A stretch of 5,019 nucleotides of DNA from an uncultured Clostridia bacterium (GCA_946006895.1 CAMFZO010000122.1:1-5019), one strand, 5' to 3'. Counted from the first letter of the stretch, positions 1 through 4,974 are shown. The notes: generated from the sequence alone by a model not told the origin. Numbers and translations: made by a program.

Positions 1-155
1 ATTACAGCTTCTATCTGGATCTGCGCAAGTATGGCTCCGCCCGTCACGCGGGCTTTGGTCTGGGCTTTGAGCGCTGCGTCATGTACCTGACCGGCATGGG
101 CAACATCCGCGACGTCATCCCCTTCCCCCGCACGGTCAACAACTGCGACCTGTAA
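1..155 (+). CDS. asnS: asparaginyl-tRNA synthetase, C-terminal fragment
   Basis: This is the 3' end of a cytoplasmic class II aminoacyl-tRNA synthetase that charges tRNA-Asn with asparagine using ATP. The frame opens at base 3 and gives 50 residues before TAA at 153-155; the gene starts upstream of the window. The fragment holds class II motif 3: G-F-G-L-G-F-E-R at fragment residues 17-24, with the invariant ATP-binding arginine at 24. It is preceded by F-Y-L-D-L-R-K-Y-G and followed by the subgroup IIb ending N-I-R-D-V-I-P-F-P-R-T. AspRS and LysRS share motif 3, but the R-D-V-I-P-F-P-R-T tail favours AsnRS. The last residues, V-N-N-C-D-L, are an ordinary C-terminus, so the end of the gene looks intact. 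A strong hairpin terminator follows within 15 bases. Confidence 0.93.
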   Translation, partial: YSFYLDLRKYGSARHAGFGLGFERCVMYLTGMGNIRDVIPFPRTVNNCDL

Positions 156-156
156 C

Positions 157-212
157 AACAAAAAACTGCGCGGTGCAATTGAGGCTTCATTTGCACCGCG
201 CTTGTTTTGTTT
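157..212. terminator. bidirectional intrinsic terminator between asnS and the methyltransferase gene
   Basis: A perfect 11-bp GC-rich stem pairs GCGCGGTGCAA (168-178) with TTGCACCGCGC (191-201) around a 12-base loop. On the + strand it is followed by TTGTTTTGTTT (202-212), a good U-tract for asnS. On the - strand the run of A at 157-165 becomes a T-tract, so the same hairpin can end transcripts of the methyltransferase gene, whose stop codon is at 229-231. One shared terminator for two convergent units fits the arrangement. Confidence 0.88.
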
Positions 213-228
213 CGAGTTGCCTATCCCA

Positions 229-948
229 TCAGCCCTTTTTCCGCAGGACGATGGCGATGAAATTCAGATACTTCCCGCCGCCTGCCTCCATGGCTTTCCG
301 GTCGCCGACAGCGTATTCGTTCTCCTGTCTGAGCCAGTCGGCCCAGACCTCCTCGTTGGATTCCATCTCCTCCACGGAGACCACCTCCGCCTGTCGGCTC
401 TGAGAGACGATATTTTTCCAATAGGTCACATCGTGGAGATAGTCCAACTGCTCCGGTGTCCAGGAAAGCAGCAGCTCCGGCGGCAGACAGTCATGGCAGT
501 CGCGCTTCATCCCCGGGACCGCGATATAGAGATAACCGCCCTTTTTGACGAAGGGCAGCAGCTTGCTGTCCAGGAACGCCGGGTCCCGTCCAAAATAGTT
601 GTAGGAATCGGTGCTGACGACCGCGTCGAAAAATTCCTCCGGAAAAGGCAGCGCCGTCGCGTCGGCCTTGACCGGGATGATCCTGTCGTCGGGAATTCCC
701 ATCTCCCGGAAAAAGCGGCGGTTCTCCTCCGGGTCGCTCCAGAGGTCGGCGGCGTAGACCGTGAAGCCGTATTCCTTGGCCAGGAATACGGAGGTCAGCC
801 CCTGCCCGCTGCCCAGATCGCAGACCGTCGCCCCAGCCGGGATTCGGTGGCCCAGCAGCAGCTCTTCCTCCAGCTTGACCGGGTTCGGCCCCATGATCTT
901 ACCCATAAGCTCCGGTGTATCATACTTTTGGCTGCGTGGATATTTCAT
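229..948 (-). CDS. class I SAM-dependent methyltransferase
   Basis: A soluble 239-residue enzyme predicted to move a methyl group from S-adenosylmethionine to an unidentified acceptor. SAM motif I is V-C-D-L-G-S-G-Q-G at residues 42-50. The acidic residue that usually binds the ribose hydroxyls is D68 in V-Y-A-A-D-L-W. The adenine-side stretch V-K-A-D-A-T-A-L-P-F-P is at 93-103, and the post-motif strand D-A-V-V-S-T-D-S-Y at 108-116. This is the usual layout of small-molecule methyltransferases related to the ubiE/cyclopropane-synthase type; no RNA-binding or DNA-recognition domain is visible. The start ATG (946-948) overlaps the tetR stop as ATGA, and GGAGG (- strand, 956-960) lies 7 bases upstream, so the start is well supported and translation is probably coupled to tetR. 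Length is normal. Being the only gene under the TetR suggests a role in modifying or detoxifying the regulator's ligand, but that is inference; substrate unknown. Confidence 0.85.
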   Translation of the reverse strand: MKYPRSQKYDTPELMGKIMGPNPVKLEEELLLGHRIPAGATVCDLGSGQGLTSVFLAKEYGFTVYAADLWSDPEENRRFFREMGIPDDRIIPVKADATALPFPEEFFDAVVSTDSYNYFGRDPAFLDSKLLPFVKKGGYLYIAVPGMKRDCHDCLPPELLLSWTPEQLDYLHDVTYWKNIVSQSRQAEVVSVEEMESNEEVWADWLRQENEYAVGDRKAMEAGGGKYLNFIAIVLRKKG

Positions 949-1553
949 TGATTCTCCTCCAATTCTGCAAAAAATCGGTCGATCTGTCCATGGGCCGCCT
1001 TGCGCACGGCAGCCGGGTCCTCAGCGCCGTCGTATACGGCGTAAAAGAGGAACATAGGCCCGTAGAATTCCGCTGCAAGGGCGGACGCCTCCTGCCGGTC
1101 CTTTCCCAGGGCCTGGGCAAACAGGTCCGTCATGTAGCCCAACGGTCCGGCGGCAAGGTACTGCTGGTACAGCCCGGACATCTCTCCGCTTCGATACTGC
1201 TCCAGGGTCAGCAGTCTGCGAAAACAGGCGGCAAACTCATCTCCCGTCCAGTAGTCGAACTGGGCTTTGCTGTAGCGGCAGGCGGCCTCCATCGTGGTTC
1301 TTCGGTATGCCTCCGGCGCATTTTCCAGCGTATCCTCCGGCATCTCCTGTTCTCTGGCACGGGCAGCGTCCAATTCCTCCATGCGCATGACGATGCGGTC
1401 AAAAATGTCCCGCTTATTCCGGTAGTGCTTGTAGAGCGCCGCCTTTGTCATGCCCAGCGCACCGGCTATGGCCCCGGTAGAGGTTGCCTCGTAGCCGTCC
1501 CGGGCAAACAGACGCAGCGCCGCCAGCAGAATATCCTCCTTGGTCTTTCCCAT
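945..1553 (-). CDS. TetR/AcrR-family transcriptional regulator
   Basis: A 202-residue dimeric DNA-binding repressor. The N-terminal TetR domain (about residues 4-50) ends in the helix-turn-helix S-T-G-A-I-A-G-A-L-G-M-T-K-A-A-L-Y-K-H-Y (25-44) followed by R-N-K-R-D-I-F, a close match to the family pattern. The rest (about 55-202) is the variable helical ligand-binding and dimerisation region, so the inducer cannot be predicted. I place the start at the ATG at 1551-1553, 7 bases after a perfect GGAGG (- strand, 1561-1565). A longer reading from 1601 would add 16 low-complexity residues and read through that ribosome site, so it is rejected. The gene overlaps the downstream methyltransferase by 4 bases. 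The likely promoter and two operators lie about 380 bases upstream (1917-1968), beyond a repeat-filled leader, which suggests autorepression together with the methyltransferase. Confidence 0.9.
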   Translation of the reverse strand: MGKTKEDILLAALRLFARDGYEATSTGAIAGALGMTKAALYKHYRNKRDIFDRIVMRMEELDAARAREQEMPEDTLENAPEAYRRTTMEAACRYSKAQFDYWTGDEFAACFRRLLTLEQYRSGEMSGLYQQYLAAGPLGYMTDLFAQALGKDRQEASALAAEFYGPMFLFYAVYDGAEDPAAVRKAAHGQIDRFFAELEENQ

Positions 1554-1560
1554 TGCATTT

Positions 1561-1565
1561 CCTCC
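1561..1565 (-). promoter_or_regulatory. ribosome binding site deciding the tetR start
   Basis: On the - strand this reads GGAGG, 7 bases before the ATG at 1553. The in-frame upstream ATG near 1601 has no comparable site, and another ATG at 1558 is out of frame, so this site fixes the start of the regulator. Confidence 0.85.
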
Positions 1566-1708
1566 GAAATCATAACCACCGGCCGTGCCGTTGGTATGCA
1601 CCAGCCCCCTTGGGGCGAGCCCTCGGCTGAGCCTATAGACTCATCGGCTTTTCATTCGCTTGCATGAAGAGCCCTTCCACCGCAGATGCGGTTATGCACA
1701 CATCCCAG

Positions 1709-1832
1709 GCCCCCTCTGACGAGGGGGCTGGATTTTTGCGCAGCAAAAAGACTGGGGGAGAGATTTTCTCTTCTTCTTTCTCTCCCTCCGTCTTCGCCTT
1801 ACGGCGAAGCCACCTCCCTCGTCAGAGGGAGG
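1709..1832. repeat. nested inverted-repeat element (MITE/REP-like)
   Basis: About 124 bp built symmetrically from hairpins. The outer blocks GCCCCCTC-TGAC-GAGGGGGC (1709-1728) and CCTCCCTC-GTCA-GAGGGAGG (1813-1832) are each hairpins with 8-bp stems, and they are inverted copies of one another over TCTGACGAGGG/CCCTCGTCAGA. Inside are TTTTTGC-GCA-GCAAAAA (1733-1749) and CTTCGCC-TTAC-GGCGAAG (1792-1809). The central pair GGGAGAGA (1756-1763) and TCTCTCCC (1779-1786) extends to about 14 of 16 matching positions with AAGAC/GTCTT. No transposase is encoded. I recall elements of this style scattered in Oscillospiraceae genomes, but copy number could not be checked here. Confidence 0.75.
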
Positions 1833-1874
1833 CTTTCCGCTGCGGCGGGACTCGGCATAACGAAAGCTTTTTGG

Positions 1875-1897
1875 AACCACCAGCCGGGCTGATGGTT
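1875..1897. repeat. hairpin at the promoter-proximal end of the leader
   Basis: AACCACCAGCC (1875-1885) pairs with GGCTGATGGTT (1887-1897) with one mismatch. On the + strand TTTTCTTT follows (1896-1903), so it resembles an intrinsic terminator for + strand transcription, though no + strand gene feeds it. A related hairpin at 1576-1596 matches it at about 18 of 22 positions in the same orientation. Confidence 0.55.
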
Positions 1898-1913
1898 TTC
1901 TTTGTACAAAGAA
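1898..1913. repeat. 16-bp perfect palindrome
   Basis: TTCTTTGTACAAAGAA is perfectly self-complementary and lies directly between the leader hairpin at 1875-1897 and the proximal operator at 1917. It could be the outer end of the repeat insertion or an additional protein site; the sequence alone does not decide. Confidence 0.6.
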
Positions 1914-1916
1914 GAA

Positions 1917-1932
1917 GTTAACGACCGTTTAC
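1917..1932. promoter_or_regulatory. TetR-type operator O2 at the transcription start
   Basis: GTTAACGACCGTTTAC is a quasi-palindrome: 12 of 16 positions match its own reverse complement, with AACG-NN-CGTT at the core. It sits at about +2 to +17 of the predicted tetR transcript. It is part of the left arm of a perfect 19-bp inverted repeat (1915-1933 with 1945-1963), so it is a mirror copy of O1. Assignment to this TetR is inferred from position. Confidence 0.72.
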
Positions 1933-1939
1933 TTTTTCC

Positions 1940-1968
1940 ATTATAGTAAACGGTCGTTAACTTGTCAA
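1940..1968 (-). promoter_or_regulatory. consensus sigma-A promoter of the tetR-methyltransferase operon
   Basis: On the - strand the -35 is TTGACA (1968-1963) and the -10 is TATAAT (1945-1940), separated by exactly 17 bases: a perfect housekeeping promoter. The expected start is near 1933. Such a strong promoter normally needs tight repression, which the two flanking operators would supply. It begins about 88 bases past the htrA stop codon. Confidence 0.88.
1946..1961. promoter_or_regulatory. TetR-type operator O1 in the promoter spacer
   Basis: GTAAACGGTCGTTAAC fills 16 of the 17 bases between the -35 and -10 boxes, so a bound repressor would exclude RNA polymerase directly. It is the inverted copy of O2, with centres 29 bp apart, just under three helical turns. 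That leaves room for two repressor dimers, possibly binding cooperatively. Confidence 0.75.
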
Positions 1969-1998
1969 GGGTTTTCTCCGTATTTTTTGCAGAACAGA

Positions 1999-2039
1999 TG
2001 CCCGGCATATTCTTCCGAATATTCCCGCATTACCGGGCA
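1999..2039. other. stem-loop downstream of htrA without a U-tract
   Basis: TGCCCGG (1999-2005) pairs with CCGGGCA (2033-2039), with an inner ATATTC/GAATAT stem and a four-base loop. It lies 17 bases past the htrA stop codon. Read on the htrA strand it is followed by TCTGTTCTGC, not a T-run, so it is a poor intrinsic terminator; it may protect the transcript 3' end or act with a factor. Confidence 0.5.
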
Positions 2040-2055
2040 ACCTTCCGCCTGAAGA

Positions 2056-3561
2056 TTATCCGCCGAAGCCGTGGCCCCAAGGGAAGCCGCCCGGATACCC
2101 CTGCTGGCTGCTCTGTTCCTCTTCCTGCGCAAGGGCGGACTGGGTCTGCTTCCCGACAGTCACCGTGATCTCCAGGGTCTGACCCTGACGATAGACGGAA
2201 AGGACCAGCTTGTCGCCGGGTTCACAGGCGCTTACCGCGTCGGAAAGGCCTGTTCTGTCGGTGATCTCCACGCCGTTGACTGCGGTGACGATGTCATTCT
2301 CTTTCAGCCCCGCTTCTTCCGCAGGGCTGTCCTCCGAGACGCTGACAATGGCAGCGCCCTTGGGCAGGCCGTAGCGCTGGGTCTCCGCGCTGACATCTGT
2401 AACGGTCACGCCGATATAGGGCTTGGTGATATAGCCGTCCTCAATGATGTCCTCCACGATGCCCTTGACGTGGTTGATGGGGATGGCGAAGCCGATGTTA
2501 TCAATGGAGGCCTCGGAGCTGGAGCCGGAACCGGAATACTTGGCGTTGGTAATGCCGATGACCTCGCCGTACATATTGAACAGCGGGCCGCCGGAGTTAC
2601 CGGAGTTGATGGCGCAGTCGGTCTGGATCAGGTCCATGGTCAGGTTCCCCGAGAGGGTGACCTCACGGTCCAGGGCACTGACGGCGCCTGCGGTCAGGGA
2701 GAAGGTCAGCTCGCCCAGGGGATTGCCGATGGCAACGACGCTGTCGCCCACGTTCAGGTTGTCGGAATCGCCCAGGATCACAGGCGGCAAATTCTCGGCG
2801 TCGACCTTCAGCACCGCAATATCGTTGCTCTTGTCGTAGCCGATGAGGGCGGCGTTGTAGGTGGTGCCGTCATAGAGGGAAACAGTGATGGAATCGGAGT
2901 CCTCAATGACATGGTAGTTGGTCAGGATATAGCCGTCAGAGGTGAGAATCAGGCCGGAGCCGGAAGCTGCCGAGGTGGTCTGATAGCCCCAGTAATTGGT
3001 GGTGATGGAGGTGGTGATGCCCACAGTGGAATTCACGTTGGCGGCATAGACCTCAGCCGCCGTCAGCTCCTTGCTGGTGTCGATGTGGGCAATGTCGATG
3101 ACGGCACTTTCCCGGACGCCCTCCAGGATCGTGGAGGTCTTTTTTTCACTGCTCCCGGCCCCGGAATTCAGGAAGCTGCCGCCAAATCCTGCCAAGCCGC
3201 CCACCAGAGCGCAGACCAGGATCAGCGCCACCGTCCGCAGGCCCTTGTGCTTTTTCTTCGGTTTTTTCTGCTGCGGTTCGACCGGTGTGTAGACCGGCCC
3301 CGACGGGCCATAGGAAGGCTCGGTGTAGGTCGGGCCGGTGTAGACGGGCCCTGTATAGTAGTTGGGCTGCTGAGGACCTGCCGGTGTATATTCCGGCTGC
3401 TGGGGACCTGCCGGTGTATTCTCCGGCTGCGGCATACTCTGCGGCTGCATATTCTCCTGCTGCGGCATACTCTGCGGCTGCTGCACATCCTCCGGCTGCG
3501 GTACATTTGCCGGCTGCGGCGTGTTTTCCGGCTGAATCGGATATTCAAAATTCTGTTCCAT
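2056..3561 (-). CDS. HtrA/DegP-like membrane-anchored serine protease with PDZ domain
   Basis: A 501-residue envelope quality-control protease that degrades misfolded exported proteins (family knowledge). Residues 1-97 are a Pro/Gln-rich, repetitive region predicted to be cytoplasmic. A basic stretch K-K-P-K-K-K-H-K (99-106) precedes one membrane segment (about 108-131). The trypsin-like domain spans about 170-375 with a full triad: H217 in T-N-Y-H-V-I, D247 in S-N-D-I-A-V-L and S323 in G-N-S-G-G-P-L. One PDZ domain (about 382-470) includes G-L-K-E-N-D-I-V-T-A-V-N-G. The C-terminus is a Gln/Ser linker and a Gly-rich tail. I start at the ATG at 3559-3561 because the 45-codon extension upstream crosses the likely promoter; AAAGGA lies 11 bases before this ATG, a slightly long spacing. 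The gene stands alone, divergent from the GNAT gene. Single-PDZ, single-anchor layout is usual for Gram-positive HtrA/YvtA; no key residue is missing. Confidence 0.93.
   Translation of the reverse strand: MEQNFEYPIQPENTPQPANVPQPEDVQQPQSMPQQENMQPQSMPQPENTPAGPQQPEYTPAGPQQPNYYTGPVYTGPTYTEPSYGPSGPVYTPVEPQQKKPKKKHKGLRTVALILVCALVGGLAGFGGSFLNSGAGSSEKKTSTILEGVRESAVIDIAHIDTSKELTAAEVYAANVNSTVGITTSITTNYWGYQTTSAASGSGLILTSDGYILTNYHVIEDSDSITVSLYDGTTYNAALIGYDKSNDIAVLKVDAENLPPVILGDSDNLNVGDSVVAIGNPLGELTFSLTAGAVSALDREVTLSGNLTMDLIQTDCAINSGNSGGPLFNMYGEVIGITNAKYSGSGSSSEASIDNIGFAIPINHVKGIVEDIIEDGYITKPYIGVTVTDVSAETQRYGLPKGAAIVSVSEDSPAEEAGLKENDIVTAVNGVEITDRTGLSDAVSACEPGDKLVLSVYRQGQTLEITVTVGKQTQSALAQEEEQSSQQGYPGGFPWGHGFGG
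3360..3535. repeat. in-frame degenerate repeats encoding the HtrA Pro/Gln-rich region
   Basis: The 22-bp CTGCGGCATACTCTGCGGCTGC occurs at 3427-3448 and again at 3460-3481, offset by 33 bp and so in frame. Two neighbouring units of 30 bp (about 3367-3396 and 3397-3426) share GACCTGCCGGTGTAT and encode successive T-P-A-G-P-Q-Q-P-type blocks. All are multiples of three, so changes in unit number would lengthen or shorten the cytoplasmic tail without a frameshift. Confidence 0.7.
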
Positions 3562-3572
3562 GAGAGAAACCG

Positions 3573-3608
3573 TCCTTTCGGATTGATTTGATTTATGCCC
3601 TGAGTATA
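3573..3608 (-). promoter_or_regulatory. probable htrA promoter and ribosome binding site
   Basis: On the - strand TATACT (3608-3603) is a good -10, giving a start near 3596 and a leader of about 35 bases; AAAGGA (3578-3573) is the ribosome site. No good -35 sits at 16-18 bases upstream. Instead the stretch 3634-3620 reads TTCA three times at 5-6 base steps, which may mark an activator site. The -10 is moderately supported; the activator idea is speculative. Confidence 0.45.
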
Positions 3609-3746
3609 GCTCCCCATGCTGAAGTGAAGTTGAAAAAAGCATTAACTTTTTCTGAACTTGCCTTTTTTCGGTGCGATTTTCCACCGTTCGCGGCAAATCA
3701 AAAACGGCAGCTATAAAAATGACACATTTCTTCGGAAAACCACCCT

Positions 3747-3774
3747 ATCCATTCTGCAAAAAATGGATTATAAT
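3747..3774 (+). promoter_or_regulatory. probable promoter of the GNAT-pspC unit
   Basis: TATAAT at 3769-3774 is a perfect -10, but the -35 position 17 bases upstream (TATCCA, 3746-3751) is weak. A 7-bp inverted repeat, ATCCATT (3747-3753) and AATGGAT (3762-3768), fills the region from the -35 to the edge of the -10 and could be an operator or compensate for the weak -35. Transcription would start near 3781. Confidence 0.55.
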
Positions 3775-3782
3775 GATAGTAG

Positions 3783-3824
3783 ACGGTGGGGAACTGCTGC
3801 CCACGGGATCGGTTCCCCGTCCGT
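3783..3824 (+). other. stem-loop in the GNAT 5' leader
   Basis: GGGGAAC (3788-3794) pairs with GTTCCCC (3812-3818), extended across a small internal loop by ACGG (3783-3786) and CCGT (3821-3824). It starts almost at the predicted +1 and ends 14 bases before the ribosome site, with no U-tract. A 5' stem of this kind may stabilise the mRNA; I recognise no riboswitch family. Confidence 0.5.
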
Positions 3825-3838
3825 AAAAAGATCAGTTC

Positions 3839-3844
3839 GGGAGG
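3839..3844 (+). promoter_or_regulatory. ribosome binding site deciding the GNAT start
   Basis: GGGAGG lies 9 bases before the ATG at 3854 but only 3 bases before an in-frame GTG at 3848. Normal spacing therefore favours the ATG, shortening the open frame by two residues. Confidence 0.8.
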
Positions 3845-3853
3845 TCTGTGGAT

Positions 3854-4798
3854 ATGGAGGTCAGTATTCGGAAGTGGCGGCTGTCAGACGCGAAAGACCT
3901 GTCCGCCGTCCTGTCCAACAGGAATATTCTGAACAATCTCCGCGACGGTATTCCCTATCCCTACACGGAGCACGACGCGCAGGACTATATTTCCGCCATG
4001 CTCTCCGCTGACGAAAATGATACCTTCGCCTTTGCGGTGCTGTGTGACGGCAAGGTCGTCGGCAGCATCGGCGCCTTTCGCCAGGGCAACATCCACAGTC
4101 GCACCGCCGAACTGGGATACTATCTGGCCGAAGAATCCTGGGGCCGTGGCATTATGACGGAAGCCATCCGGCAGCTCTGCGCCCACCTGTTCGCAGTTAC
4201 CGACATTCTCCGCATCTACGCCGAGCCGTTTTCCTATAACAGCGGCTCCTGCCGGGTGCTGGAAAAGGCTGGATTCCGGTACGAGGGCACCCTCAAAAGC
4301 AACGCGTTCAAAAACGGCAAGCTGCTGGACATGAAGCTGTACGCCCTGGCGCGGGAGCCTGCGCCCTTTGCCGTCAGGCTGCTGCCGCCGGAGGAGCACC
4401 CGGAGGCACTCTCTCTGATCTGGGAGGTGTTCTCTCAGTTTGAGGCACCGGAATATTCCGAGGTAGGGATCCTGGAATTCCGCTCGGCATTGGAAAACCG
4501 CGAAAGGCTCCGCGCCATGCGGTTCTACGGGGCCTTTGAAAACGGTAGGCTTGCGGGCGTGCTGGCCATGCGGAAGCCGCAGCACATCAGTTTCTTTTTC
4601 GTGCGGGCGGACCGTCACCGCAGGGGCATCGGCCGCAGGCTTTTTGAAGCTATGAGGGCAGACTATGCTGAAGCGGGATTCACCGTCAATTCCTCGCCCT
4701 TCGCGGTGGAGGTCTACCGCCATCTGGGCTTTGCAGAAACAGGCCCGGAGCAAACCGTCAACGGCATCCGCTTTACGCCCATGGCGTATCATGGGTAG
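3854..4798 (+). CDS. tandem GNAT-domain N-acetyltransferase
   Basis: A soluble 314-residue protein with two fused GNAT domains, each predicted to use acetyl-CoA. Domain 1 (about 1-167) is RimJ/RimL-like: acceptor-side N-terminus, S-I-G-A-F at 71-75, E-L-G-Y-Y-L at 87-92, the acetyl-CoA loop W-G-R-G-I-M-T-E-A at 96-104, V-L-E-K-A-G-F-R at 135-142, and the typical end K-N-G-K-L-L-D-M-K-L-Y-A-L. Domain 2 (about 173-314) has the loop H-R-R-G-I-G at 255-260, where H replaces the usual Q/R at the first position, and Y-R-H-L-G-F at 288-293. A single GNAT is usually 150-190 residues, so the length fits two. There is no frame break between the halves, so this is a true fusion. Substrates could be protein N-termini, amino-sugars or antibiotics; none can be assigned. 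pspC follows after 38 bases with no terminator, suggesting co-transcription. Confidence 0.88.
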   Translation: MEVSIRKWRLSDAKDLSAVLSNRNILNNLRDGIPYPYTEHDAQDYISAMLSADENDTFAFAVLCDGKVVGSIGAFRQGNIHSRTAELGYYLAEESWGRGIMTEAIRQLCAHLFAVTDILRIYAEPFSYNSGSCRVLEKAGFRYEGTLKSNAFKNGKLLDMKLYALAREPAPFAVRLLPPEEHPEALSLIWEVFSQFEAPEYSEVGILEFRSALENRERLRAMRFYGAFENGRLAGVLAMRKPQHISFFFVRADRHRRGIGRRLFEAMRADYAEAGFTVNSSPFAVEVYRHLGFAETGPEQTVNGIRFTPMAYHG

Positions 4799-4836
4799 GT
4801 CTGCGGCAGCAAAAACACTCATTGGAGGCAAGTAAT

Positions 4837-4974
4837 ATGAGCAAGAAACTCTATCGGTCCAACGTTAATAAAATGGTTGCCGGCGTCTGCGGGGGCATCG
4901 CCGAATACTTCGATCTGGACCCCACCCTGATACGGCTGGGCTGGGTGGTGTTCTGCGCCCTGGGAGGCAGCGGT
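4837..4974 (+). CDS. PspC-domain protein, truncated at the contig end
   Basis: The first 46 residues of a small PspC-domain protein, an envelope-stress-linked inner-membrane family. The N-terminus, with K-K-L-Y-R-S, then M-V-A-G-V-C-G-G-I-A-E-Y-F at 13-25 and D-P-T-L-I-R-L at 28-34, is the diagnostic core. The stretch from L34 to G46 begins the membrane segment. GGAGG (4824-4828) is 8 bases before the ATG, so the start is secure. The frame runs open to the last base, but the final 15 residues (starting L-S-L-I-H-I-S-E-P-T-R) are translated Nextera adapter and must not be counted as protein. Typical members continue for at least 15-20 more residues to finish the membrane helix. Gene order suggests expression from the promoter upstream of the GNAT gene. 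Confidence 0.9.

Larger units (their letters stand above)
1554..1933 (-). other. long hairpin-rich 5' leader of the tetR operon
   Basis: About 380 bases separate the predicted start site (near 1933) from the tetR ATG. I find no credible gene here: open frames across it translate repeat sequence into low-complexity peptides with no domain. It holds the nested repeat at 1709-1832 and several smaller hairpins. These are ACCACCGGC/GCCGTTGGT (1576-1596, one mismatch), CCCC-AA-GGGG (about 1605-1615), CCGCA/TGCGG (about 1680-1691), AACCACCAGCC/GGCTGATGGTT (1875-1897, one mismatch) and the palindrome at 1898-1913. I see no strong second promoter nearer tetR, so the distant promoter should drive the operon through this leader. 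Confidence 0.6.

Noticed and set aside
202..951. 249-codon + strand frame opposite the methyltransferase gene
   Set aside because: It starts inside the terminator U-tract and mirrors the methyltransferase reading frame; no family features.
1551..1601. Longer TetR start at 1601
   Set aside because: The 16 extra residues have no ribosome site and the extension reads through the GGAGG that serves the ATG at 1553.
1610..1665. Hammerhead-like core (CGATGAG, a GAGTC/GGCTC stem) on the - strand of the leader
   Set aside because: The core lacks the invariant CTGATGA and the GAAA after stem II, so it cannot be a standard hammerhead ribozyme.
915..1667. 250-codon + strand frame opposite tetR
   Set aside because: It is a shadow of the TetR gene, which has a clear helix-turn-helix and its own ribosome site.
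1664..2008. Small open frames of about 60-85 codons on both strands across the repeat region
   Set aside because: Their peptides are translations of the hairpin repeats, they overlap each other in several frames, and they run into the operators and promoter.
3360..3535. CRISPR-like spaced repeats
   Set aside because: The units are short, degenerate, in frame and code for the Pro/Gln-rich tail of HtrA; there are no unique spacers or cas genes.
2071..3591. 506-codon open frame on the + strand opposite htrA
   Set aside because: It is the antisense shadow of the HtrA gene: no ribosome site, a Gly/Val/Asp- and Arg/Leu-rich translation without domains, and complete overlap with a gene whose catalytic triad and PDZ are intact.
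3884..4831. 315-codon open frame on the - strand opposite the GNAT gene
   Set aside because: It is the antisense shadow of a well-supported double GNAT gene in GC-rich DNA; no recognisable domain or ribosome site.
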